44,425 nt of DNA from Sedimentisphaerales bacterium (lineage in GTDB: Bacteria > Planctomycetota > Phycisphaerae > Sedimentisphaerales > Anaerobacaceae), in contig JANQFY010000196.1 in NCBI GenBank assembly GCA_028277585.1, positions 1 to 44,425 on the forward strand, written 5' to 3'. The notes under the pieces were generated by a model. That model was not told the DNA's origin and did no database searches. It saw only the letters and a program-made list of their open reading frames with translations. A program made the position numbers and the translations under genes. Positions within the stretch are counted from its first letter, which is position 1. Every line of letters begins with the position of its first letter. Positions 33,212 to 41,038 of the stretch are shown one piece after another.

Positions 33212-33587
33212 GTGGCGATCTCTCTTCAGCAACCCTCCATTGTCAGTCGACAATCTCGAAGAAAAAAACGGAATCTTCGAACTCTCTCTGAATATCAACC
33301 AGTATACCTATGGGATTACAGGTGTGTGCCGTGTTCTTCGACATTTTGGTTTCTGTGAAAACCCGTCTTCCAGCACCTACTCATCGACAACAATCTCATT
33401 GGGCGCCCGCGTGCCCCGAGTGAGTTGACACATTCCGGCCCCTCCATGACGGCCGACGCGTAGCAGCAAACGCATGACCGATCGAAGCCACACGAGCCCT
33501 GGAGGGCCGGCAGGCGCCCCACCAAACTGCACACCATTATCGCTCAGTTGATCGCTGGAACGAGAAGCGAATTAGGGAGGATGAACC
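33212..33587. other. 376-bp intergenic region
   Basis: Lies between two secreted-protein genes on the same strand. It contains a weak hairpin (33256-33280, listed) and is AT-richer at its start. I tested it mentally for riboswitch-like and small-gene structure and found none I can support. A promoter for the next gene should be here but no clear pair of boxes stands out. Confidence 0.5.
33256..33280 (+). terminator. Weak hairpin downstream of the LamG gene
   Basis: TCGAAGA (33256-33262) pairs with TCTTCGA (33274-33280) around an A-rich 11-nt loop. The stem is short and no T-tract follows, so the terminator role is uncertain. Confidence 0.33.
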
Positions 33588-36185
33588 ATGGCGATTCACA
33601 AGAGAGACCGATTTAGTGGGTTCATATTGTTGTGCGTCTCTAGCTGTTTCTTAGGTGCAACTTACGCCGGGAGTCCTACGCTGACTCCGAGTGCTCTTGT
33701 CGAGCCGGGCGGCGTTGAAATCCCTGTGTTTGTCAGAGTGGTTGGGCCGGAGAGCCCCGCCGATCAACTCAATGTCGATCAAACCTTCATCGCGACCAAT
33801 GAGATCCTTATCCAAGCCAATGTGCAGCTCAATGTCGTTGGGTACAAGGCCGGAGTGGAGATTGGCAACGGAGACCGACTCCTGGGCGAGGCCGAGCACG
33901 ACGAGGCCCTGCGCCACACGATCCCCGTGCCCCGATCACCGTGGGATTCACTCAACGGGAATGGCGAGGACCCACTCAAAGAAGCCGGGTGGGGCAATCG
34001 CCACCATCACGGGTGCCCCATCACTATCTACATCGCCGATGATGTCTGGATTGAGCAGCCGGATACCGTGTTGTGGAACGCCGCGTTCTTTCCTGCCGCG
34101 TTCCTGGAGCTAGGTGGCCAGCCTCAGGAGGCGGGGAGGATACTGGCCCGGGAAATCGCCTTTTCCGCCGGTTTATTTCCGTCAGGCGATTCGGGGAATC
34201 TCCTGTTTCCCGACGGAACCAGTTCTCGCCTGGATGACCCCGACCAGACGGTCCCGATTCGAGCCTTCGCTGAGCAGATAGGGCATGTCCGGTCTCCTCT
34301 GGCGAGTAGTTTCGTCGACGACGTTCTCGAGTCGCTGCGATGCCCTCCCCGGAAGGGGGCCCTGTTCGTCCCGGAAGTGGTCGGCCGTTGGGGCGATGAC
34401 CTCGACGATGTAACTCGTGAGGATGTGGGCGGGTCCACGATTGGCCCAGGCGGGCCTGATCTCGAATCCTACACAGCCAAAGCGGGGACGCTCGGGGCCG
34501 ATCTCTCCGAGCGTGACCTGGTCCTAAAGGCTGTTTTCAACGGAGTCGACCTCCATGAGACCATCGGCGTCGATACGTTCATTCGGCGCCACCGTCAAGG
34601 AAACGACACGCTGACCGGTGATGCCTTCCTGGATAACGACGCCGTCATCGGCTTTGGGCCCGGCTTCGTTGGAGGCTTCAACCTCTTGGAATCCGGCGAT
34701 TGGATCGAAATCCCCGGTGCGACCGTGGACGTCGATACGGCGGGGAATCGAACGCGGCTCAAGGCCGTCATACCTATAGTTGACCTGAGTAGCATTCTGT
34801 CGGGCGACCTGTTCGACGCCCTTGTTCACGGCGAACCTCTTGACCTCACGGTAGGGGCCAGCACGTTCATCTTCGACGACGCCGGTTTCACGTTCGAACA
34901 GGACGCAATCTGGTATGCGATACTGGGAGCCTGCCCAGAGCCGCTGCGCTGCGTGACCGAAGAGGGGCTCCTGGAAGATGTCGATCCGGAAACTCTACTG
35001 CCGGGCATCGACGTGCGCACCGCGCTGATCGAGAACCCCGACGACATACTGGTCGACGAGAACCCAAGAGACACTCTGGAGAACCTGTTCGGTGGTTCCG
35101 ATCCCGTCGCCGAGGCTGGTCGTGATGTTGTCGATGTGCTCAACTTCGGCACGAATCTCTCGATCGATCACGGTCTCTTCGGTTCGGCTCAGGGCGCGCC
35201 AGATCAGCCCTATCCAGGGATCCCATTGTCACCGAACGGGGGCCGTCTCTTTGGCACCGAAGCCCATGGCGTCATTGATCTGAACGAGGGCCTGCATATC
35301 TTCGGCATCCACGGCGATGATCGGGCCGTGCTGAAGATTGGGGGCGTTGAGGTCGCCAACACATTGGGCGACCATCTGGGCGCCCAAGACGGCGACAACG
35401 GAGACGGAATGCCTCCGGACAATGGCGAACCGGGCGACGAGAAGCCGGGGCTTCTCAAGCAGGGCGACGCCCCCTTCGAGGTCAAGCGAGCGGGATTCTT
35501 CCCGTTCGAACTCCGTGCTCTCGGTTCCATCCCAGGTCCTTCGGGCAACGGCCCACAGACGTCTTCCGTCGACGACGGGTCCGCCTCTCTCGAAGTCTCT
35601 GTGGTGCTGCCCGACGGGACTCGTGTCCTCCTGGGTGATACCGCCGGCGGAAGCCCGCCGTTGTCCGTTCTGCCCGGAGGTGGGGACTCCCCTGACGGAC
35701 CTGATGAGCCGGGCGACCCCGACACGCCCGATGATCCCGATGACCCGGACGATCCCGACGAACCGGGCGATCCAGCGGATCTGGTTGTCTACGATTTCGA
35801 AAACCGATTCTCCATCGGACCTGAGTTCCGTTCGCGCGGTGACGCAGGCTGGTTCATCCTGACCACAGGCGGCAATTCCGTCGCTCGATCGGGCACGATC
35901 ACCGATGCCGAAACGAGCACCATGGAATTGTCGGTGAACGTCGGGGCCGGGGAGATCACCTTCGAATACTGGGTGTCCACGGAATCCGGCTTCGATGTCT
36001 TCCGGTTCTTCATCGATGGGCAGGAGCAACAGGCCTGGTCCGGTGAGGCGCAGGGCACCGCCTCCTTCCCGGTAGAGGCCGGCGATCGAGTCTTCGCCTG
36101 GACCTACCAGAAGGACGGTTCCGACGCCGGAGGATCCGATCAGGTCCGTGTCGACAACGTCACTCACCCTGCACCCGGGCCCTAG
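33588..36185 (+). CDS. Large secreted protein with a degenerate metalloprotease-like domain and C-terminal MAM-like beta domain
   Basis: An 865-residue protein with a signal peptide (about residues 1-27). Residues about 45-215 read like a metzincin peptidase ('VFVRVVGPES', 'ATNEILIQANVQLNVVGY', 'CPITIYIADDVWI', 'ILAREIAFSAGLFPSG'), but the zinc site HEXXHXXGXXH is R188-E189-I-A-F192-S-A-G195-L-F-P198: all three histidines are replaced while Glu and Gly remain, so it should not bind zinc. Residues 215-698 have no family I recognise; acidic, beta-rich repeats. An Asp-Pro linker (about 699-731, 'DDPDDPDDPDEPGDP') leads to a C-terminal domain about 732-862 of the 'SGTITDAETSTMELSV / FDVFRFFIDG' type, a MAM-like beta sandwich common in secreted proteins. 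Probably a surface binding or structural protein. AGGGAGGA lies just before the ATG. Confidence 0.7.
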   Translation: MAIHKRDRFSGFILLCVSSCFLGATYAGSPTLTPSALVEPGGVEIPVFVRVVGPESPADQLNVDQTFIATNEILIQANVQLNVVGYKAGVEIGNGDRLLGEAEHDEALRHTIPVPRSPWDSLNGNGEDPLKEAGWGNRHHHGCPITIYIADDVWIEQPDTVLWNAAFFPAAFLELGGQPQEAGRILAREIAFSAGLFPSGDSGNLLFPDGTSSRLDDPDQTVPIRAFAEQIGHVRSPLASSFVDDVLESLRCPPRKGALFVPEVVGRWGDDLDDVTREDVGGSTIGPGGPDLESYTAKAGTLGADLSERDLVLKAVFNGVDLHETIGVDTFIRRHRQGNDTLTGDAFLDNDAVIGFGPGFVGGFNLLESGDWIEIPGATVDVDTAGNRTRLKAVIPIVDLSSILSGDLFDALVHGEPLDLTVGASTFIFDDAGFTFEQDAIWYAILGACPEPLRCVTEEGLLEDVDPETLLPGIDVRTALIENPDDILVDENPRDTLENLFGGSDPVAEAGRDVVDVLNFGTNLSIDHGLFGSAQGAPDQPYPGIPLSPNGGRLFGTEAHGVIDLNEGLHIFGIHGDDRAVLKIGGVEVANTLGDHLGAQDGDNGDGMPPDNGEPGDEKPGLLKQGDAPFEVKRAGFFPFELRALGSIPGPSGNGPQTSSVDDGSASLEVSVVLPDGTRVLLGDTAGGSPPLSVLPGGGDSPDGPDEPGDPDTPDDPDDPDDPDEPGDPADLVVYDFENRFSIGPEFRSRGDAGWFILTTGGNSVARSGTITDAETSTMELSVNVGAGEITFEYWVSTESGFDVFRFFIDGQEQQAWSGEAQGTASFPVEAGDRVFAWTYQKDGSDAGGSDQVRVDNVTHPAPGP

Positions 36186-36209
36186 CCAGGGTTGCCGTGA
36201 GCGTTAGCG

Positions 36210-37283
36210 TCAGTCAGTAATAGCTCGCAAGTCCGCAGAGGTGGCCAGGGCCAGCACACGGCCCTGGTCACCGACGGCGCAGTAGAAATGATAGACCACG
36301 CCGTCGTGCTTGACCAACCAGGGTTTGTGGGCGTAGGTCTTGTCGTAGGATTCCGACGGGGCCACCAAATCGGGTCCTACCCATTTCGTCCAGTGGACCA
36401 GATCGTATGAGCAGGCGAAGGTATCGAAGGCCTTCGGACGCCAGAAGGCGCCGAAATAGAACATCACCCAGGTGTCCCCAATCCGGGTAATCTGGGGATC
36501 GCCCGAGATGCCCTTGCCGTTGTCGATAACGGGTTCGACCCCGTAGCGGCTCCAGTGCCGCATGTCGTGCGAGACCGCCATGCCGATCCGCTCGGCGCCA
36601 CCTTTGGGTTTGCCGTTGTAGAACATCACGAACGGGTATCCCAAGGTCTCATCTGTGTCATGGATGATATTGCTCTTGTACTGGGTCAGCGCTTCCCAGG
36701 GGCGTACGTCTCGTTGATCCCCCGACAGGACTGGCGCATCGAGTCGACGCCAGGACGTTGCGTGGGTCGGGTCCTTCGTCCACGCGATCCCGATGGCCAA
36801 CGGATCGGTTTCGTACCCCTTGAGGGCGCCGCCCAGATAGGACATCCAGTACTTGCCATCGTAAGCTTCGAGCTTGTACGAAGCGCCCCAGGTCGTATCC
36901 TGCAGCGCGATGTAGCCGGCCGCTTGGACCGCATCCCAGCCGGAATTTCGGAAAGGGAGGACCTTCCCCTTCGGTTCCCAGTGCAGCAGGTCATTGCTTT
37001 GGGCCAGCGCCGTCTCGTAGCCGTCGCCGTCGAAGATGATGTAGACCATATACCACTTCTCGCCCGCGCGGAATACGCTGGGAGAGTCGAGTTTCTTACC
37101 TTTCTCGCCCTTGAGAATGACGCCGTACTTGAAGGGCGTCTTGACCTCGTCGTAGACCCGTTGCATGGCCGCCGGCGCGACCGTGCGACCTTCCGACTTG
37201 GCGGGAATCACCTGTCGCGACTGAGCCATGCTGGGGCCGGTGACCCAAAGGATGAGAGAGCACAAGAGCAGTCGATTCATCAT
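36210..37283 (-). CDS. Secreted GH43/GH130-like beta-propeller glycosidase
   Basis: A 357-residue protein with a signal peptide (about residues 1-20, cleaved near SMA/QSR). Five blade-like repeats follow: 'LDSPSVFRAGEKWYMVYIIF', 'ALAQSNDLLHWEPKGKVLPF', 'LEAYDGKYWMSYLGG', 'YPFVMFYNGKP', 'MAVSHDMRHWSRYG', 'ISGDPQITRIGDTWVMFYFG'. Acidic residues (D in 'SPSVF' region, 'LEAYDG', 'SGDPQITR') stand at the positions used by GH43/GH32-type enzymes. The family is either GH43-like or the unclassified 'glycosylase' group near GH130. It follows the GH172 gene by 31 bp on the same strand, so the two enzymes are likely made together and act on the same external glycan. Confidence 0.72.
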   Translation of the reverse strand: MMNRLLLCSLILWVTGPSMAQSRQVIPAKSEGRTVAPAAMQRVYDEVKTPFKYGVILKGEKGKKLDSPSVFRAGEKWYMVYIIFDGDGYETALAQSNDLLHWEPKGKVLPFRNSGWDAVQAAGYIALQDTTWGASYKLEAYDGKYWMSYLGGALKGYETDPLAIGIAWTKDPTHATSWRRLDAPVLSGDQRDVRPWEALTQYKSNIIHDTDETLGYPFVMFYNGKPKGGAERIGMAVSHDMRHWSRYGVEPVIDNGKGISGDPQITRIGDTWVMFYFGAFWRPKAFDTFACSYDLVHWTKWVGPDLVAPSESYDKTYAHKPWLVKHDGVVYHFYCAVGDQGRVLALATSADLRAITD

Positions 37284-37314
37284 GTATCCGTTCCAAGGCT
37301 CCAGAGTGGGGCAC

Positions 37315-39312
37315 TTAGTCCACGCGTTCGCAGACTATACTCGTCAAGTCGAAACCGAGTCCTTCCGATTGGGCGTTCTTTCCCACCAGCTTGAACATCA
37401 GGTTGTTCGGACCCTGTTCGAAATCGAGGGTGCCGACATGGATTCCTCTCGCCGGCTGCCTCGCGGCGTCGAACAGATCGACCTCAGGACCGACCGGCGC
37501 CTCGTCGCGGAACACCTGTACCTTGGCTTGCTCGGGTCCTTTGACGACGTCCAGGGTCACACGGTACGTCCCGGCCGCGGGTAACTCGCAGGTGAAGCAG
37601 ATCGAGTGCGGCCCGAACATGGCGTTGTCCTTGGCCCGCATCGACAGGAATCGAACCTCGCGTCCGTCGAACGTGGCGCCCTCCTTGGCCAAAGTGGCGT
37701 TCCTCAGCGAGAACGAGTAGATCGGCACATTCCACCAGGTGGCGAAGACGATCCGTTCCGGATCGAGAACGATACGTCGTTCGGCAGCTGGCAAGGCAAA
37801 ACTGCATGTCGGTCGCTCTTGTGAGTAGAGATAGGTCACGCCGCAGTAGTCGTTCAACTGGTCGTTATTGGTCGGCGCGTGCTCGATGGTCTGCAGGATG
37901 CTCTCGCGATAGGCGTAAGCGTCCCCGAGCATGATGCGGTATCCGCCCGTTCGGCCCAGATGCTTCTTGTACGCTAGACACCCACTGAGGACGAAGGATC
38001 GTCTCGTCTCCCAGCGTCCCGGGACGTCGTACCAGCCCCCGTTGTAGAAGTCCTCCGAGCCTGTTCCGTGAATGACCAGCTCGCCATCGATGGTGGTTTG
38101 GTCGTCCCCTTCGAAGTAGTAGGTTCCTCCGGTTTCGAAGGCCTGCGACTGCTGCACGGCGCCGATCAGATGACCGCGTCCCTTTGTGTCGATGAACGTG
38201 AAGGGCTTGCCCTTGGTCGTGGGGTTCTCGCGCCGCCAGAGGGCGTAGAATTTGCCCTCATTTTCCCTGCGGGCCACCGGCGCAAAGAGCACCTCGGCAT
38301 CGACCGTTACGCTCTTGTCCAGTCCAGGCTCGGCGTACAGCTCGATCCGAGCCGATCGGTCGAAGGGCATGGGGAAGTAGCAGTAGTTCGTGTCGTCCGC
38401 CGTGCCGATGAGTAGCGACTTCATCGCCGGTTCCCCCCAGGCGTAGCCAAAGAAATCACCGGCGGGACTGGCAATCGCGGGCTGGCTGTCTCCATCCCAG
38501 TAGGCGCGCATCACGATGTCTCTTGCTTTGCCGGCGAGCGACTCGGCCGATCCCAGGCGAATTCCCACGATCCGACCTGGGCGGTTGATCTCGAAGAGCG
38601 TCGCCGCCTTTCCAGGCTCAAGAGCAACCTTTGTTGCTACCGTCTCGATTGGACTGCTCTCGGGCGCGACGTAGGCGCTGACATCCTTGCCGGCCGAGCC
38701 GAACACGGTCTTGGCCTTCTCCAGATGCCTTCGCTGTACACTGGTCGGCTGGACGGAGAAAGTCTCGATCCCCATGCCCTCCGGATACGTCGCGTAGTTG
38801 ATTTGGTAGAACTGAATCCGTTTGGCTCGTACAAAGACCTTGCAGGATTTCTCATAGGGCAGGGGGACATAGCTGTAGAAGCCGCCGGCCCCGTATCCGA
38901 CCAGAGGTCGCTCGAAGGCCGGGTGTTTGCCCATGAAGATGCCCCGGAACGTCACCTGGATCCTCGGCTCTGCCTCTCCATCGAAATAGAACTCCATCAC
39001 GTCGTCGGTCGGTGTCGGCGTCCAGATGCGATAGATCACTCCGGGGCCCTTAAGGTCCGCCAGAACGAGCCCGTCCTTCTCCTTTCGCACAAACGAATAC
39101 TGCCCGCCGAAACCGTCATTGTTGCCTCCGGTCCGGTCGTAGCTCGACACGGATGCGACCTCCACCGACTCGCGAAACATAGCGAGCCGATCCAATCGAT
39201 ACAATTCCTCGATGCCAGGGACGATGCGCTCACCGGCGCGCGATGCTGCTGCACAGTGACATAGCGTGAAGGTCAGCAGGCCGATCAGGCCAAGACGTGT
39301 GTAGCTTCTCAT
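37315..39312 (-). CDS. Secreted GH172 (DUF2961) glycoside hydrolase
   Basis: A 665-residue protein with a signal peptide (about residues 1-27). DUF2961, now GH172, is recognised by 'SVSSYDRTGGNNDGFGG' near the start, 'GPGVIYRIWTPTPTDDVMEFYFDG', 'PLPYEKSCKVFVRA', and 'GTGSEDFYNGGWYDVPG' in which the Glu is one of the two catalytic acids. A C-terminal beta domain ('GTYRVTLDVVKG', 'GPEVDLFD') is attached. Characterised members act on difructose dianhydride and on D-arabinofuranosyl linkages in mycobacterial arabinan or pilin glycan; hexamer formation via the jelly rolls is known in the family. Which furanoside is targeted here is unknown. AAAGGA lies before the ATG. The upstream Nudix gene ends 43 bp away and no promoter is seen between them. 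Confidence 0.9.
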   Translation of the reverse strand: MRSYTRLGLIGLLTFTLCHCAAASRAGERIVPGIEELYRLDRLAMFRESVEVASVSSYDRTGGNNDGFGGQYSFVRKEKDGLVLADLKGPGVIYRIWTPTPTDDVMEFYFDGEAEPRIQVTFRGIFMGKHPAFERPLVGYGAGGFYSYVPLPYEKSCKVFVRAKRIQFYQINYATYPEGMGIETFSVQPTSVQRRHLEKAKTVFGSAGKDVSAYVAPESSPIETVATKVALEPGKAATLFEINRPGRIVGIRLGSAESLAGKARDIVMRAYWDGDSQPAIASPAGDFFGYAWGEPAMKSLLIGTADDTNYCYFPMPFDRSARIELYAEPGLDKSVTVDAEVLFAPVARRENEGKFYALWRRENPTTKGKPFTFIDTKGRGHLIGAVQQSQAFETGGTYYFEGDDQTTIDGELVIHGTGSEDFYNGGWYDVPGRWETRRSFVLSGCLAYKKHLGRTGGYRIMLGDAYAYRESILQTIEHAPTNNDQLNDYCGVTYLYSQERPTCSFALPAAERRIVLDPERIVFATWWNVPIYSFSLRNATLAKEGATFDGREVRFLSMRAKDNAMFGPHSICFTCELPAAGTYRVTLDVVKGPEQAKVQVFRDEAPVGPEVDLFDAARQPARGIHVGTLDFEQGPNNLMFKLVGKNAQSEGLGFDLTSIVCERVD

Positions 39313-39355
39313 GCTTCAGTCCTTTCATGCGGGATAGCGTTGAGAGCGGTGGGCA

Positions 39356-39844
39356 TCAGGGCGAGGGCGATTCGATCTGATCCTGGTATGCCTTCGTACT
39401 CTTGAGCCTGGCGATGGCCACTTGGGCGACCTGGCTATGGTCGAAGGCCATATCGTCCGGGAGGGCGTCGATGGCGAACCATCTTGCTTGGGCTGCGTCG
39501 TCCCCAGCGCGGATTTGCGTCTGGCCGGGCCCGGCGATGCCGGTGAAGACGACTGTGATCTGCCGGCCCCGCGGGTCGCGGCCCACTGTGCCGAACGTGC
39601 GCAACTGTTCGAGCGCCATGCCGGTTAAGCCGGTTTCCTCCGCCAATTCCCGGGCGACAGCATCCTCGAGTTCCTCGTCCATCTCGATGAAGCCTCCCGG
39701 AATCGCCCACTGACCCTGGTAGGGGTCATGTTTGCGATTGATCAGCAGGAGATGGGCTTTGCCTTCGGCGAAACTGAACACGGCTGCGTCGACCGTCACC
39801 ATGGGGCGCGGCCACTCGTAGATGTAGGTGCCTTTGACTGCCAT
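39356..39844 (-). CDS. Nudix hydrolase
   Basis: A 162-residue protein with a complete Nudix box: Gly-rich 'WAIPGGFIEMDEELEDAV' followed by 'ARELAEETGL', containing the R-E-x-x-E-E-x-G metal-binding core. The N-terminal strand 'VTVDAAVFSFAEGKAHLLLI' and 'RTFGTVGRDPRGRQITVVFTG' after the box are typical of the ADP-ribose/MutT-like branch that hydrolyses nucleoside diphosphates linked to another moiety. Substrate unassigned. Cytosolic. It is the first gene on the minus strand before GH172, and may be cotranscribed with it although the functions seem unrelated. A promoter with a TAGAAT box lies at 39909-39936. Confidence 0.9.
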   Translation of the reverse strand: MAVKGTYIYEWPRPMVTVDAAVFSFAEGKAHLLLINRKHDPYQGQWAIPGGFIEMDEELEDAVARELAEETGLTGMALEQLRTFGTVGRDPRGRQITVVFTGIAGPGQTQIRAGDDAAQARWFAIDALPDDMAFDHSQVAQVAIARLKSTKAYQDQIESPSP

Positions 39845-39908
39845 CCGGCGAATTCCTCAGAGTCTCTGTGTTTGGGGCCGCAGCCGTCCAAGAACTGGTG
39901 CCGGCCCC

Positions 39909-39936
39909 ATTCTAGCGGGCCAGACGGACATTTCAA
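39909..39936 (-). promoter_or_regulatory. Promoter of the Nudix gene (possibly Nudix-GH172-GH43 unit)
   Basis: Minus strand: TTGAAA (39936-39931), a 16-bp spacer, TAGAAT (39914-39909). Confidence 0.55.
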
Positions 39937-39956
39937 CGTGGATTTGAGATCGTTCA

Positions 39957-39985
39957 TTGCCCGCAAGCCCTCTCTGGCGTACAAT
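39957..39985 (+). promoter_or_regulatory. Promoter of the GT9 gene with almost no leader
   Basis: TTGCCC (39957-39962), a 17-bp spacer, TACAAT (39980-39985). The expected start site falls two to three bases before the ATG at 39995; there is no Shine-Dalgarno sequence. Confidence 0.58.
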
Positions 39986-39994
39986 CCGCAACCA

Positions 39995-41038
39995 ATGTCA
40001 ACCACATGGACGAACATCCTGCTCATCAAACCTAGCTCTCTGGGTGACATCGTCATGGCGCTGCCCGCTCTCTCAGCGCTGCGACGCAGCTTCCCCCGAG
40101 CGCGCATAAGCTGGCTCGTTCGCCCTGAGTTCGCCCCGGTGATTAAGGGACATCCACATCTGGACGAGATCCTCCATTTAGACCGCAAGCGCCTGGGCAG
40201 GGCGTGGCGCCATCCCGGCGCGTTCGGTTCGCTAATATCGCTGGTGCGAGAGCTGCGCGGACGCCGTTTCGACGCCGTGTTGGATCTTCAGGGGCTCTTT
40301 CGCAGCGCATCGCTGGCTTGGCTGTCGCGTTGTCCTCAACGGTTTGGTCCGGTCTGGCGTCGCGAATTCGCTCACCATTTCTACACGATGACAGTCCCGG
40401 CTGGGCCGGAATGGGTCCACGTGATCGACTACTACATGAAGATCCTCGAGGCCATGGGAGCAGAGGATCGACGGGTCGAGTTCGTTTTGCCCGAGAAGCC
40501 GGCGGCTGCCCAAGCCGTCGAGAAGCTGCTGTCCAGGCACTCCATTGAGCGTGACCGGTATGCCGTCATCATTCCCGGGTCTGCTCAGGTCAGCAAGTGC
40601 TGGCCCGTGGAACGCTTCGCCGCGCTGGCGGAGAGGCTCACCTCCCAACACGGGCTGTCTGTTGTTGCGACAGGTAGCGGCCCGGAGAGGGCGATGATCG
40701 AGCAGATCGGAGAAAGAGCGGCCTGCCCGATTTTGAGTTTGGCGGGGCAGACCTCTCTGCCCGAACTGGTCGAGGTCCTGCGCGGTGCCCGTGTTGTGAT
40801 CAGCAACGACACTGGGCCGGGGCATATCGCCGCGGCGTTGGAACGCCCCCTGGTGATGATGTTCAGCTGGTCGAACCCCCTGCGTGTCGGACCCTACCAG
40901 CGTCCCGAATGCCTCGTCGGTCGCGACCTCAGTGACAGAGGGATGGCCATCAAGAGCACCAACCCCGCCCACGCCGTCAGCCACATCACACTCGACGAAG
41001 TCTATGCGCGAGTTGTTGAACAACTGAAGGCCGTCTAA
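39995..41038 (+). CDS. GT9-family (heptosyltransferase-like) glycosyltransferase
   Basis: A 347-residue GT-B protein of family GT9. Seen: 'ILLIKPSSLGDIVMALPALSALRRSF' at the N-terminus (the family's S-L-G-D-I-V loop), 'DAVLDLQGLFRSASLAWLS', 'YAVIIPGSAQVSKCWPVERFAALAERL' (nucleotide-sugar binding) and 'VVISNDTGPGHIAAALERPLVMMF' (the D-T-G-P-x-H motif). Heptosyltransferases of this type build the inner core of lipopolysaccharide from ADP-heptose; Planctomycetota do make LPS-like molecules, but other GT9 donors are possible. The frame is open upstream to 39728, but the promoter and domain start support the ATG at 39995. Its stop overlaps the ileS stop on the other strand by two bases of shared sequence. 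Confidence 0.9.
   Translation: MSTTWTNILLIKPSSLGDIVMALPALSALRRSFPRARISWLVRPEFAPVIKGHPHLDEILHLDRKRLGRAWRHPGAFGSLISLVRELRGRRFDAVLDLQGLFRSASLAWLSRCPQRFGPVWRREFAHHFYTMTVPAGPEWVHVIDYYMKILEAMGAEDRRVEFVLPEKPAAAQAVEKLLSRHSIERDRYAVIIPGSAQVSKCWPVERFAALAERLTSQHGLSVVATGSGPERAMIEQIGERAACPILSLAGQTSLPELVEVLRGARVVISNDTGPGHIAAALERPLVMMFSWSNPLRVGPYQRPECLVGRDLSDRGMAIKSTNPAHAVSHITLDEVYARVVEQLKAV

Noticed and set aside
33380-33560. Possible riboswitch in the GC-rich part of the intergenic region
   Set aside because: Fragments resembling cobalamin or c-di-GMP elements do not assemble into a conserved core.
35685-35785. Tandem GAT-CCC-like repeats as a microsatellite
   Set aside because: They stay in frame and encode an Asp-Pro linker of a secreted protein, a usual feature.
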